A stretch of DNA of 64,000 nucleotides from Geobacter sp. UBA6151 (GTDB lineage Bacteria; Desulfobacterota; Desulfuromonadia; Geobacterales; Pseudopelobacteraceae). Of the stretch, positions 25,315 to 34,111 are shown in pieces. Both the position numbers and the translations under genes were made by a program. Positions within the stretch are counted from its first letter, which is position 1. Every line of letters begins with the position of its first letter. Below the pieces are notes generated by a model that was not told the origin of the DNA, did not search any database, and worked only from the letters and a program-made list of their open reading frames with translations. The stretch is taken from assembly GCA_002423105.1 (NCBI GenBank), contig DIUT01000046.1:167564-231563 (forward strand). The letters are read 5' to 3'.

Positions 25315-25757
25315 GGGGCTCTCTTGCTGACAAAGTATGTATCCGTCAGGTGTGCTGTTGGTTGAAACCGTTCAATTGATCTGCGCAGTTTGCTTGCCAG
25401 GTTGTGTGACGCAAAAGTTTGGCATGCAATTACCTGCCGCAAAGAGGCGTACTATAAACGTGATGTTACCAGCTTCACAAGCTAAAACAGAGGGTGAATT
25501 CAAATTGTACGTGCACCACTGAGAGCTTGTGAGATGACTCCCCTTGTCCAGCCAAATGCTTTCTTTGGGAGTTTACGAACACTCTTCACGCAATCCCCCT
25601 ATAGATTCCCTGAAAGCCTCCCGGCATAGTGTAATCGGTACTACCATCCTGAATGGTTCTGGACAAACATGCCTTTTAAAAAAGTATGTCCGCCATGTTG
25701 ACATGCCCCATTTTGCGTATACACTTCTCTAACTATTCCCTCAAATCATGGAGTCTT
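25315..25757. other. 443-nt divergent intergenic region
   Basis: It lies between the leftward PilZ gene and the rightward kinase gene. Short open frames here lack ribosome sites or family similarity. I see no terminator, riboswitch core or clear sigma-54 site. It presumably holds both promoters. Confidence 0.5.
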
Positions 25758-26572
25758 ATGGAAACAACCGGCATACAAAACTCATTCGATCAGCTTGCAA
25801 AAATCAACTGGGCAAGCAACCAGATGTTTTTTATGCGCGGTTTCAGTCACGCCTTGGTAACCCCGATTAATACAATAATGCTGGGCAGTCAGCTTCTCAG
25901 TAGCTTCCTGGAAGATATCACGGGGCAGCTTGATGAGTTTTATGATGAAGGTGACTGTTTAACAGGTGGCTTTTGTGAGGCTGGCAGCCATATCCTGTCA
26001 AATGTGCCGCAGGTAATCCAGAATATCAACAGCGCAGCTCTCAGGTTACATCAGTACGCAGCACATTTATCAGAATTCAACAGTAGTGGTGTTATTGCAG
26101 CATCCAACCATGCAGATATCAATCAACTTGCTCCGCTTTGCGTCTCAATGATTCAGCATAAAATCCATGAACACACAAAACAGTTCAGTCTTGATATTGA
26201 AAATAACCTGCCGCTGTTGTCCGGCAATGCCCAACAGATAGCACAGCTCATAAGCAGCCTGTTGATGAATGCGCTTTTGTCGCTTCCTGACCGGTCGTGT
26301 AGTGTCTCTTTTTCCGCTACCTGTAATTACGATGCCGGTCAGATACAGCTCCGTGTTGCTGATCAAGGGGTCGGTATCCCGCAGGAGAACCTGACGCGTG
26401 TTATTGAACCATTCTTTACTACCTGGCAGAAACATGGCTGTATAGGCCTTGGCTTGACGGTTGCCGACCAGATTGTCAAAAAAATGGTGGCAAACTGTGC
26501 ATAAATTCCGGGCAAGGTACAGGGACAACGGTCCTCGTTCATCTGCCTTTTGTTGTTTGTGAAAGGATGTGA
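25758..26572 (+). CDS. Sensor-less histidine kinase, split by an A7 frameshift
   Basis: It starts METTGIQNSFDQLAKINW with an upstream GGAG. There is no input domain. The H-box region is RGFSHALVTPINTIMLGSQ, N-box LLMNALLSL, G1 VADQGVGIPQENL, then GIGLGLTVADQIV. In frame 0 the chain stops at 26504 just after seven A (26478-26484), before the last ATPase strand. In the -1 frame the missing part reads on perfectly: NGGKLCINSGQGTG, then TTVLVHLPFVVCERM, stop at 26572. The joined protein would be 271 residues and end 2 nt before the partner regulator ATG. Real mutation, programmed -1 slippage and sequence error are all possible. Confidence 0.78.
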
Positions 26573-26574
26573 CC

Positions 26575-28050
26575 ATGTCGGATCGTTTTGATTCAGGCCT
26601 GCCGGTGTTAGTTGTGGATGACGAGGAATCCATCTCCAGTCTGATTTGTCTCACATTACGTAATGCCGGGGTCAGGAATGTTCAGAGCATAAACGACAGC
26701 CGTCTGGTGGTTCCATTTCTGGAGGAACATGGCGCTGCGCTGGTGCTGCTGGATATGTTCATGCCGCATTTTTCCGGCAAGGAGCTGCTTGGCAGTATCC
26801 GGCATGAATATCCGGAAGTTCAGGTTGCGGTCATATCCGGCGCCAATGAGTTGAAGCTTGCAGTTGAGTGCATGAAAATGGGGGCGCTGGATTACCTGAG
26901 CAAACCGGTAGAAGCCAACCGTCTGATCGCCTGCGTAAACAATGCGCTTGTGATTAATGCCATGCAGGGCGAGTTACAGCGCCTCAAGAAACAGTTGCTT
27001 GAGGATGCGCTCGAAAACCCGGACGCATTTACAGAGATCAAAACCTGTAGCAGTAAGATGCGGGCGCTCTTTAAATACACTGAAGTAATCTCCCGCTCGC
27101 CGTTGCCGATCATGATTACCGGTGAAACCGGCGTGGGAAAAGAACTGATGGCGCGGGCAGTGCATCGCTTGAGCGGTGTGGGCGGTGAATTTGTCAGTGT
27201 TAATGTGGCCGGGTTCGATGACAGTACCTTTTCCGACACCCTTTTTGGTCACAAGAAAGGGGCATTTACCGGCGCAGATCAGACACGCGAGGGGATGGTT
27301 GCCTTGGCTGCCGGTGGCACCCTCTTTCTGGACGAGATCGGCGATATGGAAGAACGTTCGCAGATCAAGCTGCTCAGATTGTTGCAAGAAGGCGAATATT
27401 ATCCGGTCGGGTCAGACACCCGTAAGAAAACCACGGCCCGCATTGTGGCTGCCACCAACCACAACCTGTCCGAACGGGTAGCCGGGAAGCTGTTTCGTCG
27501 AGATCTGCTGTACCGGCTTTCCATACATACTATTCATCTACCACCGCTTCGTGAGCGGCCTGAAGATATTCCGCTCTTGCTGAATCATTTTCTGGATGAG
27601 GCGGTTCATGTCTATCATAAAGAAAAGCCACATGTTGCGGTCAGCGCTGTTTCCCACCTGCTGGGCTGGAATTTCCCCGGCAATGTTCGTGAACTGAAGT
27701 CCATGGTGTTTGATGCCGTGGCACGGCATGGCGGCGGAGATCTGACCGCCCGCAGTTTTGGTGATTATGCGGAAGAACTGCAGCAGACGCCTATTATTGG
27801 TGAGCTGGTGGCAAACTGTCCTGGTAAGCATGGTCTGGATATGATGTTCGGTCATTTTCCAACTATTCATGAGGCAGAGACCTATCTTATTGATGAGGCT
27901 CTGCGCCGCGCATCCGGCAACCTGAACCTGGCTGCAGCCATGCTGGGGATTACCAGGCAGACCATCACCAACCGCAAAAAAGCCAATGGAGCTGCGGTAA
28001 AAGCCAAAAAGACGGATATCCCTCCGATGGGGAATCTGTTTGAGGTCTGA
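26575..28050 (+). CDS. NtrC-family sigma-54 response regulator
   Basis: 491 residues: receiver (1-125; phospho-Asp60 in LVLLDMFMPHF), AAA+ sigma-54 activation domain with Walker A GETGVGKELMARAVH, the sigma-54 contact loop KGAFTGADQ, Walker B GGTLFLDEIGDM and arginine fingers. It ends with a Fis-type helix-turn-helix (NLNLAAAMLGITRQTITN). It would activate RpoN-dependent promoters. I chose the ATG at 26575 (AAGGA 8 nt upstream); a GTG two codons earlier is also open. Partner of the adjacent kinase. Its targets are unknown. Confidence 0.92.
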   Translation: MSDRFDSGLPVLVVDDEESISSLICLTLRNAGVRNVQSINDSRLVVPFLEEHGAALVLLDMFMPHFSGKELLGSIRHEYPEVQVAVISGANELKLAVECMKMGALDYLSKPVEANRLIACVNNALVINAMQGELQRLKKQLLEDALENPDAFTEIKTCSSKMRALFKYTEVISRSPLPIMITGETGVGKELMARAVHRLSGVGGEFVSVNVAGFDDSTFSDTLFGHKKGAFTGADQTREGMVALAAGGTLFLDEIGDMEERSQIKLLRLLQEGEYYPVGSDTRKKTTARIVAATNHNLSERVAGKLFRRDLLYRLSIHTIHLPPLRERPEDIPLLLNHFLDEAVHVYHKEKPHVAVSAVSHLLGWNFPGNVRELKSMVFDAVARHGGGDLTARSFGDYAEELQQTPIIGELVANCPGKHGLDMMFGHFPTIHEAETYLIDEALRRASGNLNLAAAMLGITRQTITNRKKANGAAVKAKKTDIPPMGNLFEV

Positions 28051-28114
28051 CAACATTTTGGTGGCACAATAGCAGATAAAACAATGGAGCTTGGATTGAA
28101 AAGGGGGGGCATCT

Positions 28115-30229
28115 TTGAAAGACAGAATCATGCACAGAATGCATCCTGAATCACATACAGCGTTACGTCGGCGCGCCGAAGAAATGATCCTGGCAGATGA
28201 TGACGCCCTGTCGCCTGGCGAAATGAAACGTCTGCTGCATGAGTTGCAGGTGCATCAGATTGAGTTGGAGATGCAGAATGCAGAGCTCATGAGGGCAAAA
28301 TACGAAAGAGAGGAAATGGAGGCTCTGCTGGGAACCTATAGCGAACTCTATGACTTAGCCCCGGTGGGGTACTTTGTTTTGGAGCAAAGCGGTGTTGTCC
28401 GTGCCGTGAATCTCAGCGGCGCGAAATTGCTGAAAAAAGAGCGTCTGTATCTGGTTGGCCAACGCCTGGACAGTTTTGTTTCCGTGGAGAGCCGTCCGGT
28501 CTTTCACCGCTTCCTGGATACGGTGTTTGCAGGTACGTGCAAAGAATCGTGTGAGCTTACCCTTCTAACAGAAGGGCAAGCGCCGGTTTTTGTGCAGATT
28601 GAAGCTGTGGTTTCTGGGGCAGGGGATGAATGCCGTGCTGTGATGATTGATATGACTGGCCATAGGCTGATTGTTGAAAAGGTTCGTAAGTATGCAGAAT
28701 ATTACCAGGCGCTGATTGCAACCAATCTGTTTGGTTTTTGGTTGTTGGATGCTTCCGGCAGGATCGAAGAGGTTGACGCCACCTATTGCAGGATGTCCGG
28801 GTACAGTCGCGAGGAGTTGCTGCAACTCACGGCGGCGGATCTGGAGGCTTGTGAGTCTGCAGAAGAGGTTGCCAGACATATTGAATGTATCTCCCGGAGC
28901 GGGGCTGACCAGTTTGAGACAAAACACCGAACCAAGAATGGCCGGATATATGATGTTGAGGTGAGTGTCGCCTATTTGCCGCTGCAAAGAAAACTGCTTG
29001 CTTTTTTTCAGGATATCAGTGAGCGCAAAATGATTGAACGGGAACTGGCAGATGCCACAATTTCCGCAAATGTCGCAAACCAGGCCAAATCGGATTTTCT
29101 GGCCATGATGAGCCACGAGATCCGCACTCCCTTAAGCGCCCTGCTGGGAAATATACAGTTGTTGTCAGAATCGCAGCTTGCGCTGCACCAGCGCCAATAT
29201 CTGAAGGATTGCCAGGCGGCCTCGCGGATACTGCTCCATACCATCAATGATCTGCTAGATTTTTCCAAGATTGAGGCTGGAAAGCTTGAACTTGTAACTG
29301 AGGAATTTTCAATTGTCTCAACCTGCCGTCAGCTTGCCAGGATGTTTTCAGCAAGGGCGGAACAGAAAGGGGTTTCCCTTAAGCTGGTGCTGAGCGACCA
29401 ATTGCCGGAATGTGTACTTGGCGATCACTATCGCTTGCGCCAGATTATCTCAAATCTGCTTTCCAATGCCATAAAGTTTACCAGGCAGGGGACCGTTTCC
29501 CTTGAAGCAGGCATTGATCAGACATCAGTCAGCCCAGCTCCTGATTCGGTGGCGCTGCGGATTTCGGTGCGCGACACCGGCATCGGTATCCCCGAAGACA
29601 GGCAGGCCACTATCTTTGACAGCTTTACCCAGCTGGAAGCCTTCAGCACCCGCCGTCATACCGGAACCGGGCTTGGTCTGGCCATTTGCAAGCGTCTGGT
29701 GGAGATGATGGGCGGTACAATCTCTGTTTCAAGCGTACCGGATGAGGGCTCTGTCTTTACGCTGTCGTTGATGTTCACAACCTGCACTCCATCAAAACCT
29801 ACTATGAGAGCTGGAAGAATACATGCAATAGCAGTTACTCCATGCAGTATCCTGCTGGCAGATGATGATGAGCCGGGAAGGAACACCATTGTCGCATTGC
29901 TTCACCGTCGAGGACATCTGGTGACCGCAGTGGCAAACGGGACAGAACTGCTTGAGCAGCTGCAGCAAAAGCAGTTTGATCTGGTTATTTCAGATATATC
30001 GATGCCGGATTTGGATGGCCTGGATGTGGTGCGGATTATCCGTTCCGGAGAGCTGCGCGGCATAGACCCGGCTATTCCGGTAATTGCGCTGACTGCGCAT
30101 ACCTTCCAAAGGGATGTAACCAGTTTTCTGGAGTCCGGTTTTAGCGGCTATGCAGGCAAGCCGGTGGACTTCAAAGCTTTGCTGCTCCAGATCGAAGAGT
30201 TGTGCAATAAAACTCAAGCAAGCAAGTAA
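28115..30229 (+). CDS. Hybrid sensor histidine kinase (PAS-PAS-HisKA-HATPase-REC)
   Basis: 704 residues, soluble: no membrane segments. An N-terminal coiled coil (HELQVHQIELEMQNAELMRA) precedes two PAS domains (YDLAPVGYFVLEQSGVV; NLFGFWLLDASGRIEEVD). HisKA has the phospho-His in AMMSHEIRTPLSALLG. The ATPase has DTGIGIPEDR and GTGLGLAICKRLVEMMGG, and the C-terminal receiver has Asp in LVISDISMPDLDGLDV. It starts at TTG 28115 with AAGGGGGGG upstream; an ATG at 28130 is the alternative. It follows the NtrC-type gene by 64 nt. PAS ligands unknown. Confidence 0.9.
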   Translation: MKDRIMHRMHPESHTALRRRAEEMILADDDALSPGEMKRLLHELQVHQIELEMQNAELMRAKYEREEMEALLGTYSELYDLAPVGYFVLEQSGVVRAVNLSGAKLLKKERLYLVGQRLDSFVSVESRPVFHRFLDTVFAGTCKESCELTLLTEGQAPVFVQIEAVVSGAGDECRAVMIDMTGHRLIVEKVRKYAEYYQALIATNLFGFWLLDASGRIEEVDATYCRMSGYSREELLQLTAADLEACESAEEVARHIECISRSGADQFETKHRTKNGRIYDVEVSVAYLPLQRKLLAFFQDISERKMIERELADATISANVANQAKSDFLAMMSHEIRTPLSALLGNIQLLSESQLALHQRQYLKDCQAASRILLHTINDLLDFSKIEAGKLELVTEEFSIVSTCRQLARMFSARAEQKGVSLKLVLSDQLPECVLGDHYRLRQIISNLLSNAIKFTRQGTVSLEAGIDQTSVSPAPDSVALRISVRDTGIGIPEDRQATIFDSFTQLEAFSTRRHTGTGLGLAICKRLVEMMGGTISVSSVPDEGSVFTLSLMFTTCTPSKPTMRAGRIHAIAVTPCSILLADDDEPGRNTIVALLHRRGHLVTAVANGTELLEQLQQKQFDLVISDISMPDLDGLDVVRIIRSGELRGIDPAIPVIALTAHTFQRDVTSFLESGFSGYAGKPVDFKALLLQIEELCNKTQASK

Positions 30230-30232
30230 TCA

Positions 30233-30350
30233 AAGGTAAAAATTTTACCTTGGTGTAAACAACTTTTACTTCCGCAAAACAGGTCTCAAGCCAGCCCCTT
30301 ACCTCCTGCCTTACGAATTACTCCGATCTTCTCCTGTAAAAACTTTACCT
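30233..30350. repeat. Three GTAAA-N-TTTAC palindromes upstream of the chemosensory operon
   Basis: Copy 1 is AAGGTAAAA-A-TTTTACCTT (30233-30251), a perfect 9-1-9 dyad. Copy 2 is GTAAACAACTTTTAC (30255-30269), its centre 20 bp further on. Copy 3 is GTAAAAACTTTAC (30336-30348), centred 100 bp from copy 1. Half sites ATTTACC and GTAAATAACC follow near 30400-30430. The spacing is close to whole helical turns, suggesting an operator array. The regulator is unknown. Confidence 0.5.
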
Positions 30351-30479
30351 CAACATCATTGCCTGCAAGCCCAACACACTGATATTATTATGTACTATTA
30401 TAATTTACCTTTGGCATGGTCTGTGTAAATAACCTTCCATCTGATTTGTATACGCACAATATCTGACAAGGAGGGAACT

Positions 30480-30797
30480 ATGACAACGCAGACGCAAGAA
30501 CCCAGGCACCAGTTGACAGGAGACTGGACCATCGCCGGAGTGGTTACCCAGGTTGATACATTGACCGATTCATTGCAGAAGCTTGCAGTGGATCAGCACA
30601 AACATCTGCATGTTGACTGCGCCAGCATCAACAGTATCGACATGAGCGGCCTGCAATTGCTGCACGTCTGGCTGCAATGCGCAAAAATGCGTGGCATCAA
30701 GACCAAACTGGTCAATCTGCCGGAAGGTATGCAGAAGGCTATCCAAAACCTTGGCCTCCACCAGGCCTTTTCAGACAGCTATCCTGACGTTGCCTGA
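30480..30797 (+). CDS. STAS-domain protein (anti-anti-sigma type)
   Basis: 105 residues, the whole protein being one STAS domain. The phosphorylatable Ser lies in SINSIDMSGLQLLHVWL, the site of SpoIIAA-type proteins. Strong ribosome site (AAGGAGGGA). At the head of a chemosensory cluster it may be a phospho-relay or partner-switch target, or a scaffold; STAS proteins in such clusters are common in deltaproteobacteria. No cognate RsbW/anti-sigma kinase is in the window. Confidence 0.85.
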   Translation: MTTQTQEPRHQLTGDWTIAGVVTQVDTLTDSLQKLAVDQHKHLHVDCASINSIDMSGLQLLHVWLQCAKMRGIKTKLVNLPEGMQKAIQNLGLHQAFSDSYPDVA

Positions 30798-30845
30798 ACT
30801 CCAGTAGTTCCCTGAGTACCGGAAAGATCACCCTGGAGATACGTT

Positions 30846-32858
30846 ATGAACGTTGATCTCAGCCAATTTTATCAAGTGTTCTTCGATGAGAGCGCCGAGC
30901 ACCTGGCAGAGATGGAGCAGATATTTCTGGCCATTGATCCGGCAAATCCTGATGACGAAGAACTGAACGCCGTGTTCCGGGCGGCCCACTCCATCAAGGG
31001 CGGGGCCGGGACGTTTGGATTCCCGGATATGGCCGAAGTAACCCATACCCTTGAAACCCTGCTGGATAAGGTGCGGCATCACGAATTGGCGCTTACCAGG
31101 GAGATGGTGGATATTTTTTTGCTGGCAGGGGATGCCATAACCATGCTGCTGGCCGGGCATCGCGACGGTAGCGCGGTGGACAGGCAGGTAATTGATGAAG
31201 TCTGTGGAAAACTGGGCAACCTTTCCGACAGCAGCCTGGCTCAGACTGGTCAGACCAGTCTGACTGGTCTGACAGAAAAGAAAACAGAAGAACCATCATT
31301 AGCAACCTGGAAAATTGTCTTTACCCCGCCGCCGGACCTGTACACTCGCATGGTGCGCATGGAGCCGATCTTTGAAGAGCTGGCCAGCCTGGGCGACTTC
31401 AGCATTACTGCCGGGATTGAATCCCACCACGAATTTGAAAAGTATGACCCGACCCGCTGTCTGGCTATCTGGGAGATGACCCTGACCACGAACCGCCCCA
31501 GGGAGGAGATTCTGGATATATTCATGTTTGTGGCTGATGAGGAAGAGATGCGTATTGAAAAGCTTGATCAGCCCACAGATGTAGCAGCTCTTTCCGGAAC
31601 GGAAGACAACAGCGTACTTATGGGACGGCGTCAGTATGACAAAGACGAAACCGCTTCTGGCGCATTTGGCCGCAGAACAACGGAAAATGCCGAAGCTTCC
31701 TCAATCCGCGTTGGGGTATCCAAGGTGGATCAGTTGATCAACCAGATGGGAGAGTTGGTCATCACCCAGGCCATGCTGGCCCAGAGTGCCCGATGTATTG
31801 ACCCGGTACTGTTTGAGGATCTGCATCGCGGTCTGTCGCTGCTGGAGCGCAATACCCGTGATCTGCAGGAAAGCGTCATGTCGATCCGGATGATGCCGAT
31901 CAACTTTATTTTCAGCCGCTTTCCCCGTCTGGTGCGTGATCTGGCCGACAAGCTGGGCAAGCAGGTTGAGCTGAAGCTGGTGGGTGAAACCACGGAATTA
32001 GACAAAGGGCTGATTGAAAAGCTGGCCGACCCATTGACGCACCTGGTACGCAACAGCCTTGACCATGGCATAGAGTTACCTGACGAACGAATCGCAGCAG
32101 GTAAGTCACCCGGTGGCGTTATCACCCTGAAAGCTTCACAGCAGGGGGGGCGGGTGGTGGTGGAAGTGGCGGATGACGGTGCAGGGCTTAACCGGGAAAA
32201 GATCCTGGCCAAGGCTGTGCAGAATGGGCTGGCAGTGACTGACACCATGAGCGATGAAGAGGTCTGGCAGCTGATCTTTGCCGCCGGTTTTTCAACCGCC
32301 GAGCAGGTGACTGATGTCTCAGGGCGCGGGGTGGGGATGGATGTGGTGATGAGAAACGTCAATGCCATGGGGGGGCGGGTCTCTGTTTTCTCCAATGCCG
32401 ACAAGGGCAGCCGTGTGGTCATATCCCTGCCGCTGACCCTGGCAATACTGGACGGGTTGTCGGTGCGGGTGGGCAAAGAAACCTTTATCGTGCCGCTCAA
32501 CTCCATCATTGAGTCTTTGCAGCCGCGCATTGAAGACCTGAACGAAATCTGCCGCAACACGACCACGGTGCAGGTGCGGGGCGAATACATCCCGCTGATG
32601 CGCCTGGGGGATATCTTCTCCATTTCCGGCGCCGCCGAGCGCCCTGAAGAGGCGGTGGTCATGCTGGTTGATGCCGAGGGAGAACATATTGCGTTGCTGG
32701 TGGATGAACTGCTGGGACAACACCAGGTGGTAATCAAGAGCCTGGAAACCAATTACCGCAAAGTGGATGGCAGCGCCGGGGCCACCATTCTTGGCGATGG
32801 CCGGGTGGCGCTGATTCTGGATACGGTGGATATGGTGCGAATGTGGCGGAGTCAATAG
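30846..32858 (+). CDS. cheA: Chemotaxis histidine kinase CheA
   Basis: 670 residues. P1 Hpt domain with phospho-His48 in FRAAHSIKGGAGTFGF; a linker with short inverted repeats (residues about 133-143); a P2-like domain (about 160-240); P3 dimerisation (VSKVDQLINQMGELVITQAM). P4 ATPase has LVRNSLDHGIELP, VADDGAGLNREKIL and GRGVGMDVVMRNV; P5 is CheW-like. It phosphorylates CheY and CheB of this cluster. The start has GGAGATACGTT upstream. It follows STAS by 48 nt. Confidence 0.95.
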   Translation: MNVDLSQFYQVFFDESAEHLAEMEQIFLAIDPANPDDEELNAVFRAAHSIKGGAGTFGFPDMAEVTHTLETLLDKVRHHELALTREMVDIFLLAGDAITMLLAGHRDGSAVDRQVIDEVCGKLGNLSDSSLAQTGQTSLTGLTEKKTEEPSLATWKIVFTPPPDLYTRMVRMEPIFEELASLGDFSITAGIESHHEFEKYDPTRCLAIWEMTLTTNRPREEILDIFMFVADEEEMRIEKLDQPTDVAALSGTEDNSVLMGRRQYDKDETASGAFGRRTTENAEASSIRVGVSKVDQLINQMGELVITQAMLAQSARCIDPVLFEDLHRGLSLLERNTRDLQESVMSIRMMPINFIFSRFPRLVRDLADKLGKQVELKLVGETTELDKGLIEKLADPLTHLVRNSLDHGIELPDERIAAGKSPGGVITLKASQQGGRVVVEVADDGAGLNREKILAKAVQNGLAVTDTMSDEEVWQLIFAAGFSTAEQVTDVSGRGVGMDVVMRNVNAMGGRVSVFSNADKGSRVVISLPLTLAILDGLSVRVGKETFIVPLNSIIESLQPRIEDLNEICRNTTTVQVRGEYIPLMRLGDIFSISGAAERPEEAVVMLVDAEGEHIALLVDELLGQHQVVIKSLETNYRKVDGSAGATILGDGRVALILDTVDMVRMWRSQ

Positions 32859-32878
32859 CAACAGAAAAGGAGGGTACC

Positions 32879-33391
32879 ATGAGCATGGATGGACAGACGA
32901 TTTTATCGGTTGAAGGCGGTGTCCGGGAGTATCTCACCTTTAGCCTGGGGAAGGTGGAATATGCCATGGATATACTGAAGGTACAGGAGATACGCGGCTA
33001 CGATTCGGTGACCCATATGGCCAATACCCCTGACTTCATGAAAGGGGTCATCAACCTGCGGGGGGTGATTGTGCCGATCATCGACATGCGGATCAAGTTC
33101 AACCTGGGCAATGTGGTTTACGACGAGTTTACGGTGGTGATCATCATCAATGTCCTGGGCCGGGTGATCGGCATGGTGGTGGATGGTGTTTCTGATGTGG
33201 TCACATTATCACCGGAACAGATCAAGCCTGCCCCGGAATTCGGTTCCGGCATAAATTCCGAGTACATAACCGGTATGGGCACGGTCAACGAGCAGATGCT
33301 GGTTCTGGTGGATATCGAGCGCCTGATCGGCAGCGATGACATGCATTTGGTTGCTGCGGCTGATAATCATCTGCTGGATCTTGCTGCCTGA
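32879..33391 (+). CDS. cheW: Chemotaxis coupling protein CheW
   Basis: 170 residues, single CheW domain (YLTFSLGKVEYAMDILKVQE, VINLRGVIVPIIDMRIKF, GMVVDGVSDVVTL). It links CheA to the receptor array at the inner membrane. Start at 32879 has AAAAGGAGGG upstream; the open frame continues 12 codons earlier into the cheA end but without a site. Confidence 0.94.
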   Translation: MSMDGQTILSVEGGVREYLTFSLGKVEYAMDILKVQEIRGYDSVTHMANTPDFMKGVINLRGVIVPIIDMRIKFNLGNVVYDEFTVVIIINVLGRVIGMVVDGVSDVVTLSPEQIKPAPEFGSGINSEYITGMGTVNEQMLVLVDIERLIGSDDMHLVAAADNHLLDLAA

Positions 33392-33411
33392 CTTAAGAAG
33401 AGGAACGCGCC

Positions 33412-34014
33412 ATGGCCTTTACCTTTTTCATGCGTGACCTGCCGACCATCGAGCATGCAGCACATCACATGATTAAGCATGCTGCCGGTCGCAGTCGGAT
33501 CAAGGTCTGGGATGCCGGCAGCGCTCTGGGGCAGGAAACCTATACCGTTGCCATGGTCCTTGCCGAACGGATGAACCGGTTTGCCTTCCAGAACCTGACC
33601 ATAGATGCCACTGATTACGATGAGGCCAACAACTTTGGTGATCATGTCACCAATGCAGTTTATACCCAGGACGAACTGCAACGGACTCCGGCAGAACTGG
33701 TGACAAAGTACTTTGAGCCGACAGAAAAACCGGGGCACCTGCGGGTCAAGCCGCATCTGCGGGAACGGGTCCGCTTTCACTACCATGACCTGCTGTCGTT
33801 GCAGCCCACCGGGCAGGACTACAGCCTGATTGTCTGCAAGAATGTGCTGCTCCATTTTCAACCGGAACAAAGGATTGAGGTGCTGAAAATGTTTCACCGG
33901 GCATTGACGCCGGGAGGGCTCTTTGCCTGCGAGAATACCCAGAAGATGCCTGTGGAACTTTCCGGGCAGTTTGAACAGGTGGTGCCGGATGCACAGCTGT
34001 TTTGTAAAAAGTAA
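33412..34014 (+). CDS. CheR-like methyltransferase domain without CheR N-domain
   Basis: 200 residues. It resembles the SAM-binding half of CheR: WDAGSALGQETYTVAMVLAE (compare the SCAxGEEPYS motif) and LIVCKNVLLHFQPEQRIEVL (compare CRNVLIYF). The all-helical N-terminal domain that binds receptor helices is absent, and the protein starts almost at motif I, with GAGGA upstream. It could be a receptor-independent methylase, an inactive decoy or a modifier of the full CheR at 37301. Codon use looks normal and no frame break is seen. Function unproven. Confidence 0.8.
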   Translation: MAFTFFMRDLPTIEHAAHHMIKHAAGRSRIKVWDAGSALGQETYTVAMVLAERMNRFAFQNLTIDATDYDEANNFGDHVTNAVYTQDELQRTPAELVTKYFEPTEKPGHLRVKPHLRERVRFHYHDLLSLQPTGQDYSLIVCKNVLLHFQPEQRIEVLKMFHRALTPGGLFACENTQKMPVELSGQFEQVVPDAQLFCKK

Positions 34015-34111
34015 CCTGAGAACAGGTCGTTTTTTCGTCTAATCAAGAACTGATCAAATGGATACAGGCTGATCGCTTGCATACAGATCATAACCCATGG
34101 AGGTAATGAAC

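Noticed and set aside
25544..25732. Small open frame of 62 codons before the kinase
   Set aside because: No ribosome site, no family, overlaps the likely promoter region.
30409..30435. Possible sigma-54 promoter (TTGGCATGGTCTGTGT) before the STAS gene
   Set aside because: The -24 GG is present but the -12 GC is replaced by GT, and the rest is weak.
31730..32752. A 340-codon open frame opposite cheA
   Set aside because: Antisense shadow: low-complexity Ser/Arg composition and no ribosome site.
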